Below, in pieces: positions 33,991 through 46,203 of a stretch of 64,000 bases of DNA. Below the pieces are notes generated by a model, which saw only the letters and a program-made list of their open reading frames with translations, was not told the origin of the DNA and searched no databases. Every line of letters begins with the position of its first letter. The stretch's first letter is position 1. This DNA comes from Neoceratodus forsteri. Taxonomy: Eukaryota > Chordata > Ceratodontiformes > Ceratodontidae. Location: positions 285,639,001 through 285,703,000 of the forward strand of contig CM028131.1 of assembly GCA_016271365.2 (NCBI GenBank). The letters run 5' to 3'. The position numbers were made by a program, and so were the translations under genes.

Positions 33991-35019
33991 CCCCATATTG
34001 ATTTTTAATTAACTTTTTATAATCTGGCAGCACTAATTGTTAACATGGTAATCAACATTTTACAGAACAATTCATGTCAAGATTGTTATATACAGCACAG
34101 GATACCTGTGTCCCTCTGACAAATGCTGATCAGAAAAGCAAATTGTCATTATAAATTAGCCCCTGTGGACTTCCAGTGATGCAATGCTAGCAAATGGCTG
34201 CCTAGTTCTGTGCTCTAGTAACCGAGCACAAAATCCGTATTCATCAAGTGCCTAAACTGCAACGTTTTGCAAAGGCCAACATGGATATAGCAGAGGGAAA
34301 GTTTGGAGAAATTGGTCAAACTAAAAGAAAAGGCCAATCGGGCCCATAGCGGCAAACCCTGGGAATGAAAGCCACAGCATCCACGGGCCTCAGCCCGGCA
34401 CCCTTGCAGTCTTCCTTAGCTCATTCCTTCCTGATGACGCCATATGGCATCATAAAAAAACATACCTCTTTTTCCTGATGACGCCATATGGCGTCCTAAA
34501 TCATTTGCTGTAGTGCCTGATGACGCCAATTGGCGTCCATATCTTTCTCTTGGTGCAGCTCAAGCATTTGTTTAAATTTGATGAATTGAGTTGTACCAGC
34601 TAATAGGGGGACATTGTACCCTTACTAATTTTACCTAATATAATATGTGTTCCCATTGGCTATTTTTGAGAAAACAAGCCTTAATACATAAATAAATAAA
34701 TTTACTATTTTTTACATGTGCTGTGAAAAATGTATTATGTTCATTCTGCCATTAGTTTGTATCATAACAACAAATCATCTTGTTTTAGTGTAACATGTTA
34801 AGCTGATCAGGTTTACACTATAATTAATTTCATAACTTATTTATTTATTTTTTTATTCGAGCAATCCAATTGGCCGTCACCACTTTGGTGTATTTTTTTG
34901 TCTTTTGGGGTATTTTTCTACAATAACATGTTGTCACTGATATCATAATTGTTATAACTATTAGTCCATTTATACCACTAAGTGAGCTAAATAGTTCTGT
35001 ATTTAAAAATCGAGCTCTG
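33991..35019. other. Unassigned stretch with three palindromic motifs
   Basis: AT-rich with no gene. It holds the repeated gatgacgccatatggcgtc palindromes described separately at 34433-34537. Confidence 0.45.
34433..34537. repeat. Three spaced copies of a 16-bp palindrome
   Basis: The motif gacgccatatggcgtc occurs perfectly at 34480-34495, with one change at about 34436-34451 (gacgccatatggcatc), and with an altered but still palindromic centre at 34522-34537 (gacgccaattggcgtc). Each is preceded by cctgat. Spacing is about 44 and 42 bp. The third copy changed on both sides of its centre yet kept the dyad, which hints at symmetric selection or repeat evolution through hairpins. Confidence 0.85.
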
Positions 35020-35250
35020 TGATTGGTCGGATTTTCTGACATCATCAATTCTGAATTTAACTGGTATAAAGGGATTTCTTAGATGCAGGCACCATCCCCC
35101 TGATGAAGCCTTAGTTGTCGAAGCACCAGGGAACCTGCACGCAGATCTTTTGTTGTGCCTTCCACTATTCTATTCAATATGTGTGCCTGAAACGTTAGAC
35201 TAAATCCTTATTTAGCATTGAAGCAAGGACTCGTATTTTTTTACAACTGT
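35020..35250 (+). mobile_element. Possible Penelope-like terminal region with hammerhead-like motif
   Basis: A CAAT-like gattggt (35022) and a TATA-like tataaaggg (35065) precede cctgatgaagcc...gtcgaagc (35099-35124). The ctgatga...gaa order is that of the hammerhead ribozyme core carried in the terminal repeats of Penelope-like retroelements. Flanking gcagg (35085-35089) and cctgc (35134-35138) could form the outer stem. The second conserved box reads GAAG, not GAAA, so the ribozyme would be inactive. No Penelope RT or GIY-YIG region is seen. The call is tentative. Confidence 0.4.
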
Positions 35251-35939
35251 CACTGGAGGGAAAGTGGCTCTCTGGGCTCTGAAGTATACAGTGATTTTTT
35301 TTTTTTTGCTGTTTCAGTTAGGGGTGACAGCCCTCACCTGCACCTGCCCTAGCTCTGTAATGCAGCACCATTTGGTCATATTGATCCTCACTGTTGCCAT
35401 GCTTGCTCTATGCTTATTGTACACATCACTATTTCCATTAACCAGTCAGAGCGCACACTGGTGCAGGAAGAGCAGGGTGACTAGAAACTTAGTTTCAAGA
35501 TGGAGGTGCTGCTTTTATCCTAAAATACTCACTTCATTTCGGTGCCAAAACCTCGATTTGTAATCTGTATTTACTTTATTTGTTTTTATTTTTATTTATG
35601 ATAAAAGTTTTCATAGTTGTTACTTTGTTCATTTTGGGATATTTTCTGGACATTCTGTGTGATCACATCTTATGGATCCAGCTGGCATTCCTGATGGGAG
35701 AGAGTGTTTCTTGTGCATGTACTAGATGAGGTCACATGAATTCAGCACCTTTGTTACTTTTAAAGAGTTTATGTTCGGATTATGGCTATATTAAAATCTA
35801 TGTGGCATGTTGCTCCTCATGCTATGGATGATAAGTGGGTTAGGGTCAGTAGCATGTTTGTCTCATGCTCTGCACTTGAGTTTTCTCCCTAATACGCAGT
35901 TGCTGATTGTTTAAAATGAAAAAAATAATGGTGTTGCCT
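35251..35939. other. Unassigned stretch before the satellite
   Basis: No gene recognised. A T11 run lies at about 35297-35308. Confidence 0.4.
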
Positions 35940-37125
35940 TCAACTTATCTGGCATCAGTCCAACCCCAATCTCTGATGCATTGTAAAGGCCAAATTAGTT
36001 TTGAATCCCTCCACAGTCACTGGTGTTGTCCATCGACTCATATGACATCAGTCCAGACTCAACCTCTGATGCACTGTAAAGTGTTCTTCAGGTTAAAATC
36101 CCTCCACAGCCACTTGTAAGATCTAGCTCCTTACCATGCATCAGTCGAGCCCCAAACTGTAGTGAACAGTGAAGTGGATTTCAGGTTCAGATCTCTCCTA
36201 AACTGATGGTGTTGTCCACCGACTTACCATGCATCAGTCCAGACCAATCCCATAATGCACTGTGAAGTGCATTTCATGTTCAAAACCCTCCACATCCACT
36301 GGTGTAGTCCATCAGTTCAGCCCCAATCTGTGATGCACTGTAAAGTATTCTTCAGGTTCAAATCCCTCCACAGCCACTTGTAAGATCTGTCTCCTTATCA
36401 TGTGTCATTCGAGCCCCAAACTGTAGTGAACACTGAAGTGCATTTCAGGATCAGATCCCTCCACAGCTGATGGTGTTGTCCATCGACTTACCATGTATCA
36501 GTCCAGACCAATCCCATAATGCACTTTGATGTTCAAAACCCTCCACATCCACTGGTGTAGCCCATCAATTCATATGACATCAGTTCAGCCCCAATCTCTG
36601 ATGCACTGTAAAGTATTCTTCAGGCTCAAATCCCTCCACAGCCACTTGTAAAACTCAGGCTCAAATCCCTCCACAGCCACTTGTAAAATCTATCTCCTTA
36701 TCATGCATCCATCGAGCTCCAAACTGTAGTGAACAGTGAAGTGCATTTCTGGTTCAGATCCTCCACAGCCAATGGTGTTGTCCATTGACTGAGCTGGTGT
36801 CAGTCCAGCCCCAACCTCTACTGCACTGTAAAGTGCTGTTCAGGTTCAAATCCCACCAGAGTCACTCATTTAGTCCATCTGTTCATCAGTCTTCAGTCCA
36901 ACCTTTATCTCTGACAATCTGTGATGTGCATTACTGATATGGATCCTCCTCAGTCACCATGGTGTAGTCCATTGTGCACATCAAGATTCATTCCAACACT
37001 ACCTCAGATGCACTGTAATGTTCTATTCAAGTTCGAATCACTCCACAACCACTTTAGTCCTTTGTGCTCATAATGCTTCAGACCATCCTTACCTCTGATG
37101 CACTGTGATGTGATCAGTGCCAGTG
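35940..37125. repeat. Satellite of about 93-bp unit with higher-order structure
   Basis: About a dozen diverged monomers share catcagtccagccccaatc, tctgatgcactgtaaagtg, ttcaggttcaaatccctcc and acagccactggtgt. A distinct variant with agtcgagccccaaactgtag and tgaacagtgaagtg recurs at about 36120, 36384 and 36688, so three-monomer blocks of ~265-300 bp repeat. Inside the last block, ctcaggctcaaatccctcc is duplicated (about 36630-36690), lengthening it. Divergence rises toward 37125. Nothing is encoded. Confidence 0.88.
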
Positions 37126-37690
37126 TATGATGTATACAGTCCATTCAAATGAAACATAGCACACAGTACACATGTGCACCAATGAGCAACACTCCATGGT
37201 GTAGGCACACCCACACCTCTTCCCACCCACACAGTGCGCCATACTGAATGTTGCAACATATCACATGTGATGCAGGCAAACCATGTGACACAGCACATAT
37301 ACACAACCTTACAGGTGACCATGTTATTACCCTGCATGTACCCACAATGTTTCTGCATGGCACATGAACACCATTACCAGGTGCAGCCCCACCTGCTTCC
37401 CTACAACTGAGTATACCCCAAGGACAGGTGCCAATTCATGACCTGAAATGACTGCAGTGCCTATGAGCATCATTCCTTGGTACAGGCACACCATCCCCTT
37501 CCCCATGACACAGTATACCCCAAATTACCAGTGCCTTTTCAGCAATTTCATCATCCTATATGTATACCCATAATGTATCTACGGTGTCTGTTAGCACCAT
37601 TATTAGATGCATACAGCCCCTCTCATTTCCCCAGAACATATGAAATGCATCTGAGCCTGTATTATGAATGCAGGACCCCCCCACCACCAC
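37126..37690. repeat. Weak, diverged repeats after the satellite
   Basis: Phrases such as agtataccccaa (37413 and 37514), gagca(a/t)ca(c/t)tcc and ggcacacc recur about 100 bp apart at roughly 37188, 37370, 37468 and 37590. This could be an old satellite related in layout to the neighbouring one. Confidence 0.4.
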
Positions 37691-38762
37691 CACTAACACA
37701 CAGTGCTTCCTCATACAGTCATTCCCTCACCTTAAACCATCCCATAATACAACCCCAAAAAATAAACTATGCCAGGAAATTAAATAATACACAGATTTAT
37801 GTAACATGATGTTTTACTGAAAGACTGTGAACCTTTACATGAACAACATCATGCTTCATTTACAGTATGATAAAGCAAACAGCACAAATAAAAACAGTTT
37901 CCTATACTTATCATGGATTTTATTACAAAACTAAAATAAAACAGTTTATTTCAATGAAATTACACATTTTAACTACAGCACATATGCAATTAATCATAGA
38001 GAGACCTCCAGCACTAACAAATGTATCCATTTCCTGTGTCAGCTCACTGACCTACACTGGCAGGGTTCTTCCTATTTACATCACTTGACCTCACAAAGCA
38101 CTTCCTTCCTGCATCACTTCCGGATATGTCCTTCTAAGGTAATATGTAAATATATTCTTACTAAACTAGGGGAAAAACAAAAAAATTGATAATCAGATTC
38201 ATAAACTAAAATCAGTGGGTAGGAAGAATTGAACACTGCAAAAATTCCAACCAGTGGAGTGGAACAAAAAACTCAAACTGTAATAACAAGAGATTCAGAT
38301 ATTGATTTCTGACTAAAAACATGGTAAAAAAAACTTGCAAAATTTATATTTAGACAATGACAGATGTTTGTTGTATATTTTTTAACAATTTTAATCAACA
38401 ATTTTACAGAAATTTAATATTTTTGCATGACTAAGTAAACAGAGCATAATTATATTTAGATAAAATCATCAGAATTTATTAAAATATGAAAACAACCTTA
38501 CACAACATTAAATCCAGTTAAATAGACATCACCAAACCTCACTCATTTTCAAAAACTTTTTGTCCTGAAAAACTTTTCTTTTTACAGTTTTAAAATTGGA
38601 TATATGGTTTTTAAGATACGCAAGTTTAAGCACAGTGTGTTTGTATGAATGCTGCAGATCTAAAACCCCTTCAGGCACACAGGTGTTCTAGCAGCAGGCA
38701 GAGGGCACCTGAACATTCTAAGTGACAATAGGATAGAATGAGTTAAACTCGGGCTCGGCCAA
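37691..38762. other. AT-rich stretch up to L1-B
   Basis: No gene or repeat family recognised. The last ~100 bp may be the 5' leader of L1-B. Confidence 0.4.
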
Positions 38763-39651
38763 TGAAGATTCAGGCTCTGACTCAGAGTCAACTACCACCA
38801 GACTCGAATCTCAAAAAGATCCTTAAACTACTCCACAGAATTGATGGCAAAGTGTCCGATATTCAAAAAGGATTTTAAGAAGCTTGAATCACGTACCTCA
38901 GCCATAGAAGGCCACCTAGAGTCACTGCAAAATGAACATATGGCCTTCAGTAAGTCCCTGGCCTACCTCCACAAGAGAGAACGTGCTTTAACTGCCTGGG
39001 CTAAGGATGCTGAAGCCAGATCGTGTCGGAACAATATCAGAATATTTGGTATTTCCGAAGGGCTGGAACAGGAGGACATGGTGGTCTATATAGATTGTCA
39101 GTTGAAGATAGAGTTGGGGCTAAGTGAAGATCTTGGCCAACATCGAGAGGGCCCATCGTGCAGTCAGCCCCAAACCAAAACCATGAGCACCGCCCAGGGC
39201 AATACTGGCCAAATTCTAAAAACATCCGATTAAAGAAAAAATATTGAGCCTGGCCTGGGCCAAGAAAGATCTAAACCTTGATGGTTCCCGTGTTTATGCT
39301 GATCAAGATTATTCACCAACATTAATGGCCAAGAGAAAGAAGATCCTCTCTGTGGTGAATCAATTACAGGAAAGAGGTTTTAGAGCCCAGCTACACTACC
39401 CTGCCCGACTTTGGGTTGAGACCAAAGATGGTCTAAAGCTATTTGAAAACTTAATGCAGGCATCCTCATTCCTAGAGTCAGAAGGTATGGAAATTCCTGA
39501 CCTGAAGGAAGAGAAAGCCAAGGCCGAGACTGAGGAACTGTTGTGGTCGATGGCACCGGGGAAGCGTCCTGAGATGAGATCAAGAGCAGAGGCTGTGCTT
39601 TCACTCCACTCGGCTATGGCAAAATGGATCATGCCACAAAAGAACTCCTGA
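38763..39651 (+). pseudogene. L1-B ORF1: coiled-coil RNA-binding protein
   Basis: The start at 38763 gives 'MKIQALTQSQLPPDSNLKKI'. A frame change near 38840 leads to a coiled coil (38870-38990) with 'ESRTSAIEGHLESLQNEH', then the RRM-like start 'CRNNIRIFGISEGLEQ' (about 39025-39070). A frame change near 39140 and a stop at about 39232 follow. The frame 39244-39651 holds the C-terminal domain: 'LSLAWAKKDLNLDGSRVYAD', 'FRAQLHYPARLWVETKDG'. Its order matches L1-A ORF1 but the protein is clearly diverged, so this is a different subfamily. ORF2 begins about 1.5 kb downstream. Confidence 0.83.
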
Positions 39652-41135
39652 ATTTGTTGGGCAATGTTTTTGTGGGCTGATACTTTCGAAAGAACAGGGG
39701 CATAAGTTTGGTCTTATTTGATGTTTAAACTGTTCCCTTCACTTTGAGAGCCATGACCCTGTGCAATGGATCGAATAGGTATGAGCCAACATACAAGGCT
39801 ATGCCGTGTCCCTTTGTGGACCCTCATGTAATCTTGCTTGTTTCCCAGGCTGGGTTGCTTCTCCTCAGATCTCACCTGCTTAACTGGTCGGAGAGTGGTG
39901 CCCGAGTTATAGCTGCGCTGGGCTCGCGGTTGGTCGGAACCTATGTGCTGGTCCTTGTGCTCTGATTCGACTTCCTTCCCAGGTGGACCGAGCCTGGTAC
40001 ACCAGCGAATTGGCCACCCCCTTCCCTCATCCAGCCACATGAGTGCACACGCCAGCCTAACAGCAGATTTGTCTAGAAGCCCTAGCCCGGAAGATGGAAC
40101 CCAATAATGGCATCTGAGAAGAGCTAAGACAGGACTAAGATGGGACTAAGTAAGATAAGGGGCTCCCCCCTCATTGTCTTGTACCGGTCAGTTGGGTGAT
40201 ACAGGGAGGAGAGGGGAGAAAAACCTTTGTACGTCATAGGGGCTGCTGGTGGGTGTAGAAGCGACATGTATTATGGCAGTAAAGGGGAGGAAAGTATTAT
40301 CATGCCCTTGGTGCTGGGCCCTCTAGAACTGCCACTAATTTGCCTCTCATGGAGAACTGCCACAAGCTCTTTTGGGGCTCGGGTCTAATGGACCACTGAG
40401 CTGGGGTTGTTTCTCTCTATATAACGTAAGACGTGGGGGGGGAGTTGTGATGGGCAGAAGGCCAGTACATATGGCCTGTAATTGATCACAGTTCCAGGTC
40501 CTTTGGTTTTAAAGAAAGACTGTTATCTGACCAATTGGGATGGAATGGAAAAGTAACACCCCCTTCCTTGGGGAAAGTCAAGCCAGTAGGATCACAGATG
40601 GGGGTTTACTATTTGCTTTCTTTAAGCTGGGTTTATGGAAAGGTTTAAACTATTAATGGGAATTTTTCACAAGTTGGTTCTCATATAATTATTTGTAGTG
40701 CACTTTAGCTTATATGTTGATAGATAGCATGCTCGGGGCCTACAGTCTAGGCCTAGCCTTCACCGGATTTCCACAGCGAGGGAACTGGTGATAGGGCTCC
40801 TGTGATTGCGGGAGCTCTAGACCTACACTCCCTTTATTGAAGGAATAGTTCCCTCTGGGAGGGGTACTTTTTTCCCTCCCTTCTCACCTGCCGAGTGGGG
40901 TCTTCCAGCCCTTCAAGCAGGTGTGTATGGTTATTCCTTCGGGTGTGACCCCTAACTCAGTTGGTTTGGTTCACTTGTTGTTCTCTCTTATGAAAAGTTG
41001 TATCCTGTTTAGACTATTTTTTCTCTCTGCTCTCGTTTCCTCTTTCCTTCTCCTTCTTCCTAAGGGGTGTGAGGGTTATCTTGGGGTAATGTGTGGGTTG
41101 GGGGTCAATAAGGTTATTTTCTCAACATTTTTCCC
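39652..41135 (+). other. Spacer between L1-B ORF1 and ORF2
   Basis: The 1.5 kb between the two L1-B genes has no recognisable domain. An L1 inter-ORF spacer this long is unusual, so an inserted or duplicated piece may be included; I see no boundary. Confidence 0.45.
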
Positions 41136-44100
41136 ATGGTGGACCTGAGGATTTGTTCCCTTAATGTTAAGGGGATTAACAGTGTCAATAAAAGGGTGAA
41201 AATATTGTCTGAGTTGAAATGAGCTGGATGTGACATAGCCTGCTTGGAGGAGACTAGGGTCTCCACCTTGGAACACCTCAAGCTCCGTAGAGCCTGGGTC
41301 AGGGCTGTCTATTCAGATGAGCACCCACACAGCAAGAAGGCGGGAGTGGCGATTCTCATCTTTAGGGGTCTCCCTTTTCAGGTGCTGTGGGTACATAGGG
41401 GTGGGGATGGCAGAACTGTCATTCTTTTGGGAATTTGCAGTGGTCACCCTATTCATATTGTAGGCGTATACACTCCTACCCCCTCCGAACTGGGGAATTT
41501 TTTCGTTTCCTTTTCCATGAGCTTTCCGGTGTCTCCCCCCAGGGCAAATCATCTGTGTGGGAGACTGGAAATGTGTGGAGGATGTCAAGATTGATAGGAA
41601 CCCATCCAGGGGCCTCCCAGATAAGGCATGTTCCAGGCTACTTAAAAATCTATGCTCTGAGTCTGGGTTGGCTGATCTCTGGCGTCATATAAATCTGTCA
41701 GCCAGAGATTACACTTTTTTTTCAAGTGCAAACAATTCCTATTCCAGGTTGGACAGATTTTATGCTCAGGGAGAGTTTCTGTATACTTTCTTAGATGTTA
41801 AGATCCTGCCAGTCACAATCTCAGATCATGCTATGATTTAGGCTCACATCCGCTGGGGTCCCAGGATTAGAGGTGGGGCTTGGAGGTTTGATGCTCAGCT
41901 GGTTAACGATAAGCAGTATGTAGAATCCACAAAGGAGGTAATTCGTAATTATCTAAAGGAAAATACAGTAAAAGACTCCCTTCCTAAATTTATCTGGGAT
42001 GTGCTTAAGTCGGTGGTTCGTGGTCACACCATTTCCTTTGCCTCACATAAAAATAGACAGCATGCAAAGCATTTGTCCGAACTCTCGGATAAGATTGGGG
42101 AACTGGAGGCTGAACACAAGCAGACTAGATCACCCTCTACTCTAGCCCATTTGAAGGCAAAACATTCAGAATATGACACCCTTTTGCTGAGGCATACTGA
42201 GAACATGCTTAGATATACTAGGCAGCGTTATTATGAGAGGGGAGAGTGGGCAGGCAAACTGCTAGCATTAAGACATCAAAAACAGGAAACGGACAGATAT
42301 GTCTCCAGAATTCTCCCCGTTGACCCAGACCTCCCATCAAGGACTCAACATTCGGATATAGCTGGGGAGTTTCTCAGCTTCTACAAACAGTTATACTCAG
42401 AGGAATGAGGGCCTGGCCATGCCGAGAAAATAGAGAAGTTCCTAAATCATTCCAATTTGCTAGAGCTCTCAGAGTCACAGAGGCAGGAGATGGAATCCTC
42501 TTTCTCTGTGTCTGAGGTAATCAGGACAATTAAATCCCTTAAATCAGGGAAGTACTTGGACCGGACGGATACACGACCAAAATTTATAAATGCTTTGCGG
42601 AGGAGCTGGCCCCACTGCTTACCTAGATTTGTAACCTTGCACAAGAACCGGGAGCCTTCCCTAATACCTGGGGTGAGGCCCTCATCTCTGTCTTGCCAAA
42701 GCCAGGAAAAGAGGTATCTTTTTGCTCCAGTTATAGGCCTATTTCTTTACTGAATCAGGACACAAAAATATTTGTGAAAGCCATCAGTGTATGGTTACAG
42801 AAGATTATTCCTGGCTTGGTGCATCCGGATCAGACGGGCTTTAACCAGGATAGACATATCCAGGATAATATCCGCCTCCTCTTAAATGTTCTCACTACGG
42901 CTAAGTTTCCTGTTGGGGGTGCCCTCCAGGTGGTGGTCTCTCTTGATGCTGAGAAGGCTTTTGACCACCTGGACTGAGTGTATCTTGATCTTACCCTGGG
43001 CAGATTTGACTTCGGAGACAAGTGCATAGGCTGGATCAAAAATATCTACAATAACCCGACAGCAAGGGTGTGGGTGTGGATGGGGTCACCTCCTCCGCCT
43101 TTGAGATCCGCCGTGGTACATGGCAGGACTGTATGCTCTCCCCTCTCCTGTTTGCCTTTGGTTTGGAGCCGCTTGTGAATCATATCAGGCAAATGGTGGA
43201 ATGTCCCAGTATCCTGATTCAGGGTGTGGAAGTGAAAGTGTTGCTATATGCTGATAACACACTTCTATATGTTAGGGAACTGGTAAAAACCTTCCCGGAA
43301 ATCTTTAAATTCTTGGAAGAATTTGGTGAACTCTCTGGGTATAAGGTTAATAAAGCTAAAATGGAGATATTACCAATTGGAGTCCCTCAAGGTGCCCTCC
43401 TCCCAGACCTGGGACAGATTAAATGGTCTAGGGCTGGTTTTAGGTACCTGGGGATTGGATCCCCAGAGGTCTGGGAAAACTATATCAGACTAATCATCTC
43501 AAATTACTCCAGGAAGTCCAGGTAGATTGTAACCAGTGGCAGGAACTGCCTCTCTCACTCCCAGGTAGAGTGGAGTGTGTACGGATGAACATTCTCCCTA
43601 GATTTCTGTGTATATTTACATCTCTCCCGCTTCTTCCACCTGGTGCTTTCTGGAAGAGTTTTCAATCCACACTGTCTAAGTTCATATGATTAGGAAAGAG
43701 ACCACGTATTAAATGGAAGGTGATAACATTAGCCAGGGAGAGGGGTGGCCTGGGACTCTCCGATCTCCAGAAGTACTTCTGGGCAACTCAGCTACAGGCC
43801 ATAGTCCCCTTGTCAAGGGATCCCCACCCTCTCTGGGTTGATCTGGAGCTGGATCCCCTCCCACTGTCAGGTTTTGGGGACATCCTTTTTGTAGGTAAAG
43901 TCACACTTAAGTTGATAAGATTCAACAATCCCTGGACCCAGGTGCTGATGATGTTTGGGGATAAGCCTGTAGTAAACTTCGCTTGCCCCTTAGACTAAAC
44001 TCTAAAACGATAATTCTTAGTTGCCTAAACTTTCAACCACTTAAATGGGACCTTGCCTTCCATCACTGGGCATGGCTAGGACTCTGGACAGTGGGGCAAT

Positions 44101-44766
44101 GTTTTATAGGGGAACATTTGAAATCATTCCAGCAACTGAAAAATGAATTTGGCCTACCACAAACTGATTTCTTTTGGTATCTCCAGCTAAGGCATTATCA
44201 GCTGACCGAGGTGGGTGGGCCCCCCCCCAAGCCTCTTCGAACCTTTCACAAGATTGCATCTCTGAGCTTGCCCTCCTTGAAGATGCAAAAGGAATGATCA
44301 CCAAGATTGTTCAATGCTTAGCTATGGCCGAGCCAGATCATCTTACTCATGTTCAAGAGCAGTGGAGGGCTGAAGCCAGCATGGATCTACCTGATGAGGT
44401 TTGGTCGGGAATCTGGAGGGGAATCCACACCACTACAGCATCATGATTTTGGAGAGAGTTTAGATGGCGTATGGCCGTTAGATATTTCAGACCCCCAGCT
44501 GTGACCAAGCACTATGGTGGGCACCCTTTGGACATCTGTTGGAGATGCAGTCAGGAAAGAGGAACTTATTTTCATATTTTTTCGGAGTGCAGAGAGGTGA
44601 AGGGTTACTGGGACTCTCTCAGGAAAGCTGTGGAAAAAGTATTTGATCAGTTTTTACCCAAGGCTCACCACTGGTTGCTTGGCCACCCTCCAGATACTCT
44701 GAAGGTGAGCTCCCTGCACTATCTATTTTATATTCGTGTAGCAGCAGCCCTTGAGGCAATCACATT
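41136..44766 (+). pseudogene. L1-B ORF2 (part 1): endonuclease, RT, CCHC region
   Basis: The start at 41136 gives 'MVDLRICSLNVKGINSVN', the endonuclease N-terminus, broken by a stop near 41219, then 'CLEETRVS', 'KAGVAILIFRGLPF', 'IVGVYTPTPSEL', 'YSRLDRFYA' and 'TISDHAMI' (about 41815-41840). RT follows: 'SYRPISLLNQDTKIFVKAIS' (about 42730-42790), 'HPDQTGFNQDRHIQDNIRLL', 'SLDAEKAFDHLD' (about 42940-42975) and the active-site motif 'LLYADNTLLYV' (43240-43270), where Asn replaces the second Asp. Near 44537-44592 is the knuckle 'CWRCSQERGTYFHIFSEC'. The frame is broken many times. It stops at 44766, where a LINE with its own insertion intervenes, and resumes at 49873. Confidence 0.88.
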
Positions 44767-45496
44767 TATTTATTTATTTGCTTTTGTTAACCGGGTAAGT
44801 ACACTAGACAGCCAAGTGCCTATTTTCAGGTGCGACCTGGGAGATTACAAGGTACATGCATGAACATCAGGCAAATACAAGTGGAGGATTACATTACATA
44901 GAATTAGCACAACAAGGACTTTACAAGCATCAGATTTCATCAGGAAAATAATAGTGAAGAGTTAATATAAAGTGACCAGAACACAGGGACATTGTAAGAC
45001 AACAGTACCAAAAATAGGTATTACAATATGGTATTAAACATTGCAGTCAGTAGGAAGAAGTGCAGTGTGAATTCATTGCTCCAGGCAGCAAGTTGTAAGG
45101 CTAGCAGTTAGAATGAGGAGTCACAGTTGGGATAGAGTGGGCCCAGCGTGAGAGAAAGGAGTGCACAGTTATAGGGCTCACCCTGTTTCGCAGGTGGGCC
45201 TAAATGGTCCATTTTTATGTTTGCTTGCACGCATGTGCAAGAAACATCGAGCCATCATCGGAGATTTCAGAGGTGTCACCTCCCTCCTCAATTCAGTCAG
45301 TGTGTTGTGGTGTGACCCCGCGTAAGCCAATGCATGCTGGGGCTGTCTCTGACAAGCTCCAAAATGCAGTGGATACAGTCAGGGGAGCTACACTTGAGTG
45401 AGCAGCGATAAGACATCGCCTGCTCACGAGCAGCCCCACGCACTACACACACTGCGTGGCGTGCTGGCACCCCATGCATGCCTTTTGCCTGTATAA

Positions 45497-45795
45497 CCGA
45501 CGGGGTGCCCAATCGTCGTCGGCTGTGCCAAGGCCCTCCGCCCCCAAAGTTCTTTCTGAAATGCCACTGGGCGCCCACCCCAGCGCAGCAACCACGATAG
45601 AGCCGACGGGGTGCCCAATCCCTCTGCCGGGCTCCACTGTCCCAACCCCCCAGAAGCGCCACGCCTGAGCCCACCCCAGCGTGGCAATCGATCCTTAGGC
45701 CAACGGGGGTGCCCAGTCCCCTGTCGGTCAGGAACGTGACCCCAACCATACTTGTGCTATGCTGGGAGCCCACCCAGTGTGGCAAACATCCCACA
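45497..45795. repeat. About 100-bp tandem repeat, three copies
   Basis: Units begin with cc(g/a)acgggg(g)tgcccaat at 45497, 45603 and 45700 and contain ccacccca gcg(c/t)(a/g)gcaa near 45575, 45670 and 45770. Copies are quite diverged and GC-rich. The reverse strand has a long frame (45968-45297), which I attribute to composition. Confidence 0.75.
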
Positions 45796-46098
45796 TCAGC
45801 TTTTGGGTTTTTACCTGTAAAGAAAAACGGCCCCATAGTCTCCCTGCCCCTCCCACAACCCGCACTCCACCCACTGCGACTCCTGCCTCCCACACCCCCC
45901 ACCCCATACTTACTCTCCGACCTCGGCACACGATCTTCGTGGACAGGGAACACATCTGCACTCTTCAAAGCCGATCTGCAACTGAGGAAATGCCGTAAGC
46001 TGTATAATGGGCTAGATAATAGGGGGTTTCAACTTTGTTGCATATTCAGGTATTTTTTGATGCAGTATCACTTTAACATGGTTTTTGGATATTTGACG

Positions 46099-46203
46099 TG
46101 TCACTGTCATGGATTGCCATTGGGCGAAGGGTGATTGCGAGTCACCGCGCAGTCACCGTGTGAAATCACCCTTCAGGACCTGAATAACACCATGACAGTG
46201 ACA
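46099..46203. repeat. Two-step hairpin at the left edge of the 296-bp array
   Basis: The outer stem tgtcactgtcatgg (46099-46112) pairs perfectly with ccatgacagtgaca (46190-46203), and an inner stem gaagggtgatt (46126-46136) with aatcacccttc (46164-46174). The inner loop resembles the gcgcagtc...gtgtgaaatca phrase of the 296-bp unit, so the array may have grown from it. Confidence 0.85.

Noticed and set aside
45297..45968. A 223-codon minus frame in the satellite insertion
   Set aside because: It runs across ~100-bp tandem repeats of GC-rich sequence, has low-complexity Gly/Arg/Trp content and no domain.
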